In this document: piece after piece, positions 33,957-41,543 of the stretch
How positions within the stretch are numbered: position 1 is the first letter of the stretch
Layout: each line of letters opens with the position of its first letter
Assembly: GCF_024347475.1 (NCBI RefSeq)
Contig: NZ_AP025488.1
Location: forward strand, 1,240,001-1,304,000
Source of the DNA: Vibrio fortis
Lineage (GTDB): Bacteria; Pseudomonadota; Gammaproteobacteria; Enterobacterales; Vibrionaceae
Length of the DNA stretch: 64,000 bases
Direction of reading: 5' to 3'
The notes under the pieces: model-generated
The model's input: the letters and a program-made list of their open reading frames with translations, nothing else
Database searches by the model: none
What the model was told of the DNA's origin: nothing
Program-made: the position numbers and the translations under genes

Positions 33957-35015
33957 TTAGCTAGGGTCGATACGCTTCTCTTCTAGCTGTTTAATCACGT
34001 AATCTGGTGCAACTTTACTCAGCTCCGTTAAACACTCATCGCTCTTGTCGTTACCATAACGTACGTAGATATCACACACAGCGTACAACTGCTCTGGCGA
34101 GCCCGAAATCATGTAGGCTTTCTCAAACGACTCTGTCGATTTATCGATACTCAAAGGCTCTTGAAGTACACCGTTAAGATACCAGTAGTAGCTATTGTTT
34201 TCGGCTAAGTGAGCCGCTTTCTCTATTTCAACAGCAGCGGCATTTTTATCCTCTAAGCGTACTAGCGTCAGCGATTTTGAGTAGTGTAGTGCTGCATTTT
34301 CTGGCAATTTTTCAAGGCCACGATCCAATATGCTCACGGCTTCTTTATCTTTACCTTGGGCACGATAATTATCAGCAAAGCTCAACCAAACTTGCGAGTC
34401 AGCCGTTCGAGTTTTAACAAGTTCGATATAGATGGTTTCCGCTTTTTCTGGCTCTCCAGACCAACGCAGTACATCAGCCAAAAGCAGCTGATACTCTTGG
34501 GTCGTTTGTTGCTCCAAGATCTCAACCAAAGACGTGACAGGCTGATCCAATTGAGCTTTCTGCTCTTGTGTCATCACACTGTAATCACGTACAAGATTAG
34601 AAGCCGCACTGTGTTGAACCATTTTCGATTCATCATTCAATAGCGGAGAAATCAGTGTCCAGCGATGCTCGAATGGATAAGGCGCTGCACCAATAACTGC
34701 CGCCTCACGTACTTCAGAGTTTGAATCTTTCAACCCTCGCGCCACAGCTACAAGTGCATTTTGGCTTGGATATGCCCCCAAAGCTCGCAAAGCACCAGTA
34801 CGGTTTTGTATGGACTGCGACTGATCTTGTGCCATGTATGAGAGCTGTTGAATTCGCTGCTGTGGATCATTCGAAAGCTCGCCTGTAACTTGAGTTTCAG
34901 CAGGCACCAGCATTGTCGAATCGGCTTGTACTTCGCTTGCATTGTTAGCTGCTGCAAAGCTCGACGTTGAAATCGTAAGAGCGATAACTGTCGCTAAACT
35001 TCTTTTAATCATCAT
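33957..35015 (-). CDS. Periplasmic HEAT/TPR repeat protein, haem-less relative of the octaheme cytochrome tail
   Basis: A signal peptide (about residues 1-22) precedes HEAT-like repeats (AVARGLKDSNSEVREAAVIGA, WTLISPLLNDESKMVQHSAA) and then TPR-like repeats (AETIYIELVKTRT, EAVSILDRGLEKLPENAALHY). The order and several blocks match the last 350 residues of the octaheme cytochrome at 51835-54153: RWQILEPLLDD there corresponds to RWTLISPLLND here, and both end in a segment with a conserved Cys pair before a KVAPD tail. No CxxCH is present. It follows the sulfatase maturase by 15 bases. It probably docks or scaffolds a periplasmic complex; the function is inferred from architecture only. Confidence 0.8.
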   Translation of the reverse strand: MMIKRSLATVIALTISTSSFAAANNASEVQADSTMLVPAETQVTGELSNDPQQRIQQLSYMAQDQSQSIQNRTGALRALGAYPSQNALVAVARGLKDSNSEVREAAVIGAAPYPFEHRWTLISPLLNDESKMVQHSAASNLVRDYSVMTQEQKAQLDQPVTSLVEILEQQTTQEYQLLLADVLRWSGEPEKAETIYIELVKTRTADSQVWLSFADNYRAQGKDKEAVSILDRGLEKLPENAALHYSKSLTLVRLEDKNAAAVEIEKAAHLAENNSYYWYLNGVLQEPLSIDKSTESFEKAYMISGSPEQLYAVCDIYVRYGNDKSDECLTELSKVAPDYVIKQLEEKRIDPS

Positions 35016-35030
35016 AATGCCTCGTTCCAG

Positions 35031-36353
35031 TTAAAACTTAGTTTCGAATGTCGGTTGCTGACGACGGTGAGCAATTAATGCAGCATCACTGAATTTGCCG
35101 TGTGCGACCGGGTGCCCCATCGCACGCAGAATATAAGCCATTGACTTATCAACATGAGAAAAGAACTTATGCCAGCCTGCACACAAATAGTTTAATCCTG
35201 ACTCACCATCACGAGTTTTGATGAATCTATTTTTCGGGCACTCACCATGACAGGCAAATTTGTAATCACACTTCTGGCACTGGCTTGTCAGGGTTCTCGA
35301 CTTCGCGAAACCAAAAGTTTGTTGCGATGGGCTGTAAGCCATTTGATCGAGCTTTTGATGGTGGATATTGCCCACTTTGTATTCAGGATACACATAGTGG
35401 TCACAAGCAAACACGTCACCATTTGGCTCCATAGCTAAGCCCTTACCGCATAGCTCGTTCAAAGTGCACAATGGGTTTGGACGTCCCATCCACGTTTCTA
35501 CGCTGGCCTCAAAATACTGTACGAAAACCTTACCAATGTCGTTTCTCGCCCACTCATCGAACACCGCAATGAGGAAGTTACCCCACGCGAGATCAGATAC
35601 ACACCACGACTCCATTACTGAATCTTTATGACCCGGTATCAGTCGTTTGTCACCTTGGGTAAGTTGCGCGTCGAACTCAGACGTCTGTGGTGCAACGGTG
35701 CGGAAGGTTTTCTGCTCAACAATAGGAATAAACTGCATCTGCGGCGACTTAACCACGTCGCGCAAGAAACGATACACTTCCAATGGGTTCTGACTAGTAA
35801 GGTTGTTCACGCAAGTGAGGGTTGCGAATTTCACTTGGTGTTTATGCAGCAGATCAACCGCAGCCATTACTTGCTTAAAAGTGCCACGACCTGCTTTGTT
35901 GGTGCGGTAGGTGTTGTGTAATAACTCGGGTCCGTCAATGCTAAGACCAATTAAAAAGTTGTGTTCAGCCAAGAATTGACACCATTCATCATTCAATAAG
36001 GTGCCATTGGTTTGTAAGTCGTTCGATATGATGACGCCTTGCGGTTGATACTTTTTCTGAAGTTCTACAATCTTCTGGAAGTATTCAAGGCCAAGCATGG
36101 TAGGTTCACCGCCTTGCCACGAGAAAATGATCTCAGGGGTATTCTGGCCTTCGATGTATTGGCGGATATAGGTTTCTAGTGTTTCATCGTCCATCTTTGG
36201 AGAACAACCTTTCTTGTACTCCAACAAATCCTGCTTACTTAGGTAATAACAGTACGTGCAATCTATGTTGCATGCCGCACCAATTGGTTTCGCCATAACA
36301 TGTAATCGTTTTGAAGCCTTACCGTTATATTGAGGACCTTGAGTAATATGCAT
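35031..36353 (-). CDS. Anaerobic sulfatase-maturating enzyme (radical SAM, SPASM)
   Basis: The radical SAM cluster motif is C28-x3-C32-x2-C35 in AACNIDCTYCYYL. The SAM-binding glycine-rich stretch is FSWQGGEPTMLG, and the C-terminal SPASM region supplies cysteines for two auxiliary clusters (CTLNELCGKG, CDHYVYPE, CQKCDYKFACHGECPKN). Length 440 is typical. The enzyme oxidises an active-site Cys or Ser of sulfatases to formylglycine before export and works without oxygen. Its clients are almost certainly the two sulfatases at 54309 and 56198, which carry CTAGR. Upstream at 36421-36436 lies a half-copy of the palindrome found at other promoters of this area. Confidence 0.93.
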   Translation of the reverse strand: MHITQGPQYNGKASKRLHVMAKPIGAACNIDCTYCYYLSKQDLLEYKKGCSPKMDDETLETYIRQYIEGQNTPEIIFSWQGGEPTMLGLEYFQKIVELQKKYQPQGVIISNDLQTNGTLLNDEWCQFLAEHNFLIGLSIDGPELLHNTYRTNKAGRGTFKQVMAAVDLLHKHQVKFATLTCVNNLTSQNPLEVYRFLRDVVKSPQMQFIPIVEQKTFRTVAPQTSEFDAQLTQGDKRLIPGHKDSVMESWCVSDLAWGNFLIAVFDEWARNDIGKVFVQYFEASVETWMGRPNPLCTLNELCGKGLAMEPNGDVFACDHYVYPEYKVGNIHHQKLDQMAYSPSQQTFGFAKSRTLTSQCQKCDYKFACHGECPKNRFIKTRDGESGLNYLCAGWHKFFSHVDKSMAYILRAMGHPVAHGKFSDAALIAHRRQQPTFETKF

Positions 36354-36420
36354 GATTCATGTACCTATTTTTAGTGTCTGAGCTCATAATAAAACGCCTT
36401 GCTGTCAGTAGCTTGTTATA

Positions 36421-36436
36421 CCCTTTATAACTAATT
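36421..36436 (-). promoter_or_regulatory. Possible half-site of the shared palindrome, upstream of the sulfatase maturase
   Basis: On the minus strand the sequence reads AATTAGTTATAAAGG, nearly matching the right half and flank of the site at 51761-51778 (TTGGTTATAAAGG). The left half ATAAC is degraded. It is 67 bases upstream of the maturase start. Confidence 0.3.
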
Positions 36437-36489
36437 GGAATGACCTAAACGGGTAAAATTAAGCCTCTCCCATTCGATAGAGGCTTCAC

Positions 36490-37275
36490 ATGAAAAGCTT
36501 AAATTACAGACACTTAACGACTGCTGGCAGCATATTAGTTGCTTTAATGGTTTCTGGCTGTGCGACGACTCCTGAACACCCTGTTGCTCAACGTATCAAT
36601 CAAGACATGGTACTGGTCGAAGGCGGCAGTTTTACTATGGGTTCAGACGCCGATTACGCGAAAAAAGCTGAAACACCAGCGCGTGAAGTCACCGTAAACA
36701 GCTTCTATATCTCCAAGTTTGAAGTTACCCAAGAGATCTTCGAATCTGTCATGGGTTCATCAATGAGTTACTTCCCTAATCCACAAGTGCCAGTGAACAA
36801 CCTAAGTTGGCAACAAGCCGTCTATTTCGTTGAACAACTCAATGAACTCACCGGTGAAAATTACCGTCTACCAACGGAAGCAGAATGGGAGTTTGCTGCC
36901 AAAGGCGGGAATAAAAGTCAGGGTTATATCTACAGTGGTTCCAACAACTTAGATGACGTTGCTTGGTATTCAAAAAACTCAAAAAATAGTGCTCATCCAG
37001 TAGGCTTAAAACAACCTAATGAACTAGGCTTATATGATATGACAGGCAACGTTGGTGAGTTTGTTATCGATGCGTTCGATGATACCTACTACCGATACGC
37101 ACCTTCCGACAACCCGAACAATGCCAAGCACAGTGATATTGGCTTGTCACATAAATCTGTCCGTGGTGGAAGTTTTGCCTACGACAGTGATGAATCTGAA
37201 AGCTTCAGACGTGACTTTGCAAGCCAGTCTATCACCATGTCGGATATGGGCTTACGCCTAGTAAAAGATCAATAA
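36490..37275 (+). CDS. FGE-sulfatase-fold (SUMF1-like) lipoprotein without catalytic cysteines
   Basis: A lipoprotein signal peptide ends in MVSGC with Ala at +2. The mature protein has the formylglycine-generating-enzyme fold blocks: MVLVEGGSFTMGSD, FEVTQEIFESV, PVNNLSWQQAVYFVEQLN, YRLPTEAEWEFAAKGG, LGLYDMTGNVGEF, SVRGGSFAYD and MGLRLVKD. The copper-binding cysteines that human SUMF1 and bacterial FGEs use near the C-terminus are absent; the only Cys in the protein is the lipid-modified one. It is therefore unlikely to mature sulfatases and more likely belongs to the binding or scaffolding members of this fold. It is divergent from the true maturase and precedes the PafA-like gene. Confidence 0.85.
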   Translation: MKSLNYRHLTTAGSILVALMVSGCATTPEHPVAQRINQDMVLVEGGSFTMGSDADYAKKAETPAREVTVNSFYISKFEVTQEIFESVMGSSMSYFPNPQVPVNNLSWQQAVYFVEQLNELTGENYRLPTEAEWEFAAKGGNKSQGYIYSGSNNLDDVAWYSKNSKNSAHPVGLKQPNELGLYDMTGNVGEFVIDAFDDTYYRYAPSDNPNNAKHSDIGLSHKSVRGGSFAYDSDESESFRRDFASQSITMSDMGLRLVKDQ

Positions 37276-37313
37276 ACAGTACATTACGGTCGGCTAACGT
37301 CGTCCGTCATGAC

Positions 37314-37330
37314 ATAACTGATGGTTATAA
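37314..37330. promoter_or_regulatory. Palindromic operator, T-N11-A type, upstream of the PafA-like gene
   Basis: ATAACTGATGGTTATAA. The inverted arms ATAAC and GTTAT are separated by five bases, giving the T-N11-A spacing typical of LysR-family boxes. It lies 92 bases upstream of the ATG at 37423. Near-identical sites are at 51761-51778 and 56086-56102. Confidence 0.6.
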
Positions 37331-37370
37331 GGAAATGGAGAGCAATTGAATCACCATTGTCTCACACTAC

Positions 37371-37382
37371 TTATAACCATTG
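37371..37382 (-). promoter_or_regulatory. Second, half-conserved copy of the operator
   Basis: Read on the minus strand this is CAATGGTTATAA, matching the right half of the palindrome; the left arm is degenerate. It lies 40 bases upstream of the PafA-like start, so the promoter may have two bound positions. Confidence 0.3.
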
Positions 37383-37422
37383 TTTGAACGTCAGTGACAA
37401 TAACAACTCTCAAGGGTACGCT

Positions 37423-39108
37423 ATGCAATATGCAAAACTGTCTGGACTCGCCTTGGCGCTTGTCTGTTCCCTACCTACACTTGCTTCAGAAAAACAACCG
37501 AATTTAGTACTTCAAATTACCGTCGATGGACTTCGTGCCGATCTCTTGGAACGATACCAACACAACTTTGGCGAGGGTGGTTTTCGCTACTTAATGGAAG
37601 ATGGTACCTACTACACCAACGCACATTATCAACATGGCAATACCGAGACCATTGTTGGTCACGTTTCTTTAGCAACAGGCGCTCCACCGAGTGTGCATGG
37701 TATGGTCGGTAATGTATGGTACGACCGCAGCCAAGAGCGACTGGTATATAACGTTGAAGATGCAAACTACAACATGTTGACCTCAGGTGCTGGCGTAGAT
37801 AAAGCGACAGAAATAGACCCAACGCAAAAGGCCGCAGGTGGTGATGGTCGATCGCCAGAACCTATTTTATCCACGACCTTTAGTGATGAGCTGACAATTT
37901 CAAACAGCGGTCAATCTAAAATTTTCGCTGTATCCGTTAAAGACCGCGGCGCGATTTCTCTTGCTGGGCATAGCGGCAAAGCGTTTTGGTTTTCTAAAGC
38001 ACAATCCGAGTTTGTTACCAGTAATTACTACTATGATGAGTATCCTGCTTGGGTTGAGCGTTGGAACGAAAAGGCCATTCCTAGTCAATATTCAAAGCAG
38101 AAGTGGGACCTATCACTACCAAGAGAGGCTTACACTCTAGAAGAGCACAATCCAGACCATAAAGTAGAGCTTGCTGGCTTCCAGCGCACCTTCCCTCACC
38201 CTTATGGTCCATCAAGCTACAAGTACTACAGTACTATGTTAACTGTCAGTCCTGCTGGTGACGAAATCACAGAAAATTTTGCTAGCACCTTGTTGATGCA
38301 AGAGAAACTTGGCCAAGGTAAAGCCACGGACTATCTATCAGTGAGCTTTTCGTCGAACGACTATGTTATTCACCTTTACGGTCCAGAAAGCCTGGAAGCG
38401 GAAGATAACCTGATTCGATTAGACAAAACCTTAGCTAAGCTACTCAAAAACGTCGACAATCAAGTGGGGTTAGAGAACACCTTAATCGTGTTGTCTGCTG
38501 ATCATGGCGTACCTGAATCTTCACCAGCGGCCAATGCTCTAGGCTTTACCCAAGCTCAATACTTTAACAAAGATGCGTTGTTGTCTGCCGGTGTTGAGCA
38601 ACGACTTAAAGATGAGTTTGGACTCAGTAAAGATGCGATTCGTCTTTATGCTCAGCCTTACGTCTACCTAAATCATGATTTGATCAAAGAGAAAAATGTC
38701 GACTTAGCAAAAGTACAGGCAGCGATCGCTGATGAAGTTTCAAAAGTGGAAGGTGTCGCTTATGCCGTGTCGAGTACAGACATCGCGGCCAATCGAGTAC
38801 CAAATACACATATTATGGACCTGATTAAAAACAACTATCACCCAGCTCGCTCTGGTGACGTTTATATTGTGTTTGCCCCTCGCAGCTACATCAATGATAT
38901 GGAAGGGTTACAGATCGCTTCGACTCATGGCTCGCCATGGCGCTACGATACGCATGTTCCCGTTATTTTCGCAGGTTATGATGTGAAGGGTCAGAAAGTA
39001 TCGCGAAGCATTACGCCATATGACATCGCTCCGACCCTATCTAATAAGCTGGGTATTACTCAACCAAGTGGTGCAGTTGGTGAAGTTCTGTCAGAGATCA
39101 CCGAGTAA
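37423..39108 (+). CDS. PafA-like alkaline phosphatase / nucleotide pyrophosphatase-phosphodiesterase family protein
   Basis: The ATG at 37423 starts a clean signal peptide (MQYAKLSGLALALVCSLPTLA). The mature enzyme has the metal-site aspartate in LQITVDGLRADLL and a presumed threonine nucleophile in NTETIVGHVSLATG. The rest of the bimetallic site is in SADHGVPE and STHGSPW. This matches PF01663-type enzymes such as PafA and NPP, of about 550 residues. They cleave phosphate mono- or diesters; some members act on sulfate or phosphonate esters. Its promoter region carries the palindrome shared with the sulfatase and MoxR genes, so it is probably co-regulated with them. Confidence 0.83.
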   Translation: MQYAKLSGLALALVCSLPTLASEKQPNLVLQITVDGLRADLLERYQHNFGEGGFRYLMEDGTYYTNAHYQHGNTETIVGHVSLATGAPPSVHGMVGNVWYDRSQERLVYNVEDANYNMLTSGAGVDKATEIDPTQKAAGGDGRSPEPILSTTFSDELTISNSGQSKIFAVSVKDRGAISLAGHSGKAFWFSKAQSEFVTSNYYYDEYPAWVERWNEKAIPSQYSKQKWDLSLPREAYTLEEHNPDHKVELAGFQRTFPHPYGPSSYKYYSTMLTVSPAGDEITENFASTLLMQEKLGQGKATDYLSVSFSSNDYVIHLYGPESLEAEDNLIRLDKTLAKLLKNVDNQVGLENTLIVLSADHGVPESSPAANALGFTQAQYFNKDALLSAGVEQRLKDEFGLSKDAIRLYAQPYVYLNHDLIKEKNVDLAKVQAAIADEVSKVEGVAYAVSSTDIAANRVPNTHIMDLIKNNYHPARSGDVYIVFAPRSYINDMEGLQIASTHGSPWRYDTHVPVIFAGYDVKGQKVSRSITPYDIAPTLSNKLGITQPSGAVGEVLSEITE

Positions 39109-39149
39109 TCAAACCCGCTTATTTCACGATTTAAGTGTTTGAATATTAA

Positions 39150-39204
39150 AAAGAGCCGTTTATGTAGAAAGACCTATTGAGTCACTCTACATAAACGGCT
39201 CTTT
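39150..39204. terminator. Long perfect-stem bidirectional terminator
   Basis: A 19-bp perfect inverted repeat (39150-39168 with 39186-39204) encloses a 17-base loop between two convergent genes, with AAA and TTT at the base. The stem is unusually long for a terminator. Confidence 0.75.
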
Positions 39205-39254
39205 CACGCTGGAAGCGATGAATAATCATAAATGACGATTATTCATCAAAAATA

Positions 39255-40349
39255 TTAGTGCTTTCCAGAATAACGAAATGCTTCTTCCGTTAACTTGTCT
39301 AGTTGGTCGTCATTCATTTTATTATGTACAACGGTGATTCTTCCCAGATAAACCAATGGCACTTCTGACTCTCGATTTTCTAGGTGAAATTTAATCGCTT
39401 CTGCCGTTGCAACACCGAGGTCATCACTCATTCGCATCGGTGTCGCGTCAAGCTCATCAGAACGGATTTTCTCGATCTCTTTCGCTGTTCCGCCCCACCC
39501 TGTCACGTAGATATCTGATGACTTTCCTGCTTCGTTAAGCGCATCAATCGCTCCGATCGTCATCGCGGTATTGGCGTTGTGTACCATTGTTACTTCCGGG
39601 AAGTTACCCAAAACGAGACGAATACCATCTGCACCACCAATTTTCTGATATTGACCAAAATGTTCATACACGGTCAGCCAATTCCCCTTATCTTCAACAC
39701 AATCAATGAAGCCTTGTGAGCGTTGCGTGTCGGTGATCCCTGGTATCCCACGATTGGCAGAAAACTCAACATCTTCCCCCAACTCCTTCACAACATGATC
39801 GCACAGCACTTCAGCACCCATCGTACTTGAGAAATCAAACCAACTATCCGGTTGGTGAATCCACTGCTCGTTGGGTGTATGAAATGCCCATATGAAGGTC
39901 TTAAAACGATCAGATGCGGACAACCGCTGAATATTCTCCGCCTGCAATCCTAATTCCGATGGACCAAATATCACAAAGTCATAGGGAATTTCAGAAGCGA
40001 GGACTTGCTCGATATATTGAGTTTGCAGTGAATGCTCAATCTGCTTAGAGGTGAACTGGTCAATTTCAAACGGCAACGCCAAGGCGATAAGTCGCTCCTT
40101 CAATGCCACATAGTTTCTTATCCAAAAGTCAGAAATATCTGCACTTGGATAAATTAAGGCGATTCGAACGGGATTTTCGAGCGTCTTTGACGTTAAAGCG
40201 ACGGGTTCGCCACTGACAGTCTTCTGAAATTTCTCAAGTTTTTGTACATCTGCCTCAGGTCGCACCCCGTCAGCCTTGCTAGTAAAAGAGAGTAAAGACC
40301 CTACAGTTAGTAGGATCGATAAAAGGTTTTTATAACGCTGACCCGGCAT
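39255..40349 (-). CDS. LuxP-like periplasmic sugar/autoinducer-binding protein
   Basis: A signal peptide precedes a type I periplasmic-binding fold of about 340 residues. Several blocks agree with LuxP as I recall it: RIALIYPSADISDFWIRN, IGAIDALNEAG, VTGWGG, and especially MRMSDDLGVATAEAIKFHLE and the end EEAFRYSGKH. The Trp and Arg contacts in GWGG and MRM are present, but the glutamine near YPGQQ and the aspartate after Thr266 are replaced, so AI-2 may not be the ligand. The ATG at 40349 is preferred over a TTG four codons earlier. It is divergent (81 bases) from another binding protein and a GGDEF-EAL gene and no LuxQ is adjacent. Confidence 0.8.
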   Translation of the reverse strand: MPGQRYKNLLSILLTVGSLLSFTSKADGVRPEADVQKLEKFQKTVSGEPVALTSKTLENPVRIALIYPSADISDFWIRNYVALKERLIALALPFEIDQFTSKQIEHSLQTQYIEQVLASEIPYDFVIFGPSELGLQAENIQRLSASDRFKTFIWAFHTPNEQWIHQPDSWFDFSSTMGAEVLCDHVVKELGEDVEFSANRGIPGITDTQRSQGFIDCVEDKGNWLTVYEHFGQYQKIGGADGIRLVLGNFPEVTMVHNANTAMTIGAIDALNEAGKSSDIYVTGWGGTAKEIEKIRSDELDATPMRMSDDLGVATAEAIKFHLENRESEVPLVYLGRITVVHNKMNDDQLDKLTEEAFRYSGKH

Positions 40350-40430
40350 AAATGTTACCAAAAGTTTGAATGTTTATTGACAATATTATAAATATAGAGC
40401 CGTTATAGATTAAAGTCTTTTATAAACATT

Positions 40431-41543
40431 ATGAATAAAATGTTAAAATATGTGATTTTGCTGCTTGTGATTGTCTCCATTCCGCCCAGTTTTGCAGACA
40501 ACGATTCGCTGTTCTTCGAATATGCGAAGGAAAAAGTGACACGAGCAGTAGCCAGTCAGCAGCAGTGGGACGGACCGACGCAGGGCCCTAAAGTTCTCCA
40601 TGAGAAGAACGTGATTTTTGTTGCGTCAGATCTTCGTAACGGCGGCGTTTACGGCGTCGGTCGTGGTATATCCGAAGCGATCTCAAACATCAATTGGCAC
40701 TTGAGGTTCATCGATGGCTTAGGTTCAGAAGTTCGTCAAGGTGCGGCCATTCGTAAAGCAATTAGCTTTAAACCTGATGCCATAGTATTAGGTGGGATTG
40801 ACGCCGTTCGACATAAAGAGATTTTAAAGAAAGCGAAAGATTTAGGTATTGTCGTTATCGGGTGGCACGCAACCGAATTTGTCGGCGGCAACCCAGAAAT
40901 AGGTTTATACACCAACATCACTACAGACCCACTTGCAGTAGCGAAAGTCGCTGCACTGTTAGCGATTGTTAACTCGAATGGTCAAGCCAAAACCGTTGTG
41001 TTTACTGACCCCAATTATGAAATAGCGATGATCAAAGCAAACGCTATGGTCGAGACCATCAAACGCTGTGATAGATGTGAAGTCTTAGAGCTGAACTATC
41101 TACCACTGGACAAGATTGCGGAGCAGATGCCTGCTACCCTTCAGATACTCGAAAAGAAATATGGCCATGAAATTACTCATCTGCTCGCGATCAATGACCT
41201 CTATATCGATTATGCCATCCCTTCACTAGAGACGAGTGTCGAGCAACACAAGCCTGTACCACAAAACATTTCAGCTGGCGATGGCAGCAAAGCGGCATAC
41301 AAGCGAATTAACCGTAAGCAATTTCAACTGGCTACCGTTCCAGAACCGTTGTATTTACAAGGTTGGCAAATCGTCGATGAGCTTAATCGTGCATTTAACG
41401 GGATGCCACCAAGTGGCTACTCCGCTCCGGTACATCTGGTTACGCCAGACAATGTCGAAGAACTTATCGGCCAAGAAGACAAAGGGGTCTACGACCCTCA
41501 AAATGGCTATCGTGAAGCCTATCTGAAGATTTGGAAGCGTTAA
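40431..41543 (+). CDS. Periplasmic binding protein (Peripla_BP_4, TorT/sugar-binding type)
   Basis: A signal peptide (about residues 1-22) is followed by a two-lobed type I binding fold: NVIFVASDLRNGGVYGVGRG, PDAIVLGGIDAVRH, LGIVVIGWHAT, THLLAINDLYIDYA and LATVPEPLYLQGW. No permease or ATPase gene is near, so transport is unlikely. The stop codon overlaps the start of the GGDEF-EAL gene (TAATG), a strong sign that the protein presents its ligand to that membrane enzyme, as TorT does for TorS or LuxP for LuxQ. The ribosome site is weak. The ligand is unknown, perhaps a sugar. Confidence 0.83.
   Translation: MNKMLKYVILLLVIVSIPPSFADNDSLFFEYAKEKVTRAVASQQQWDGPTQGPKVLHEKNVIFVASDLRNGGVYGVGRGISEAISNINWHLRFIDGLGSEVRQGAAIRKAISFKPDAIVLGGIDAVRHKEILKKAKDLGIVVIGWHATEFVGGNPEIGLYTNITTDPLAVAKVAALLAIVNSNGQAKTVVFTDPNYEIAMIKANAMVETIKRCDRCEVLELNYLPLDKIAEQMPATLQILEKKYGHEITHLLAINDLYIDYAIPSLETSVEQHKPVPQNISAGDGSKAAYKRINRKQFQLATVPEPLYLQGWQIVDELNRAFNGMPPSGYSAPVHLVTPDNVEELIGQEDKGVYDPQNGYREAYLKIWKR

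Noticed and set aside
36490..37275. FGE-fold lipoprotein as the sulfatase-maturing enzyme
   Set aside because: It has no catalytic cysteines; the radical SAM enzyme at 35031-36353 fills that role.
40377..40408. TTGACA upstream of the binding protein gene as a sigma-70 promoter
   Set aside because: No -10 element lies at 16-18 bases; the nearest TATA-like stretches are at wrong spacing.
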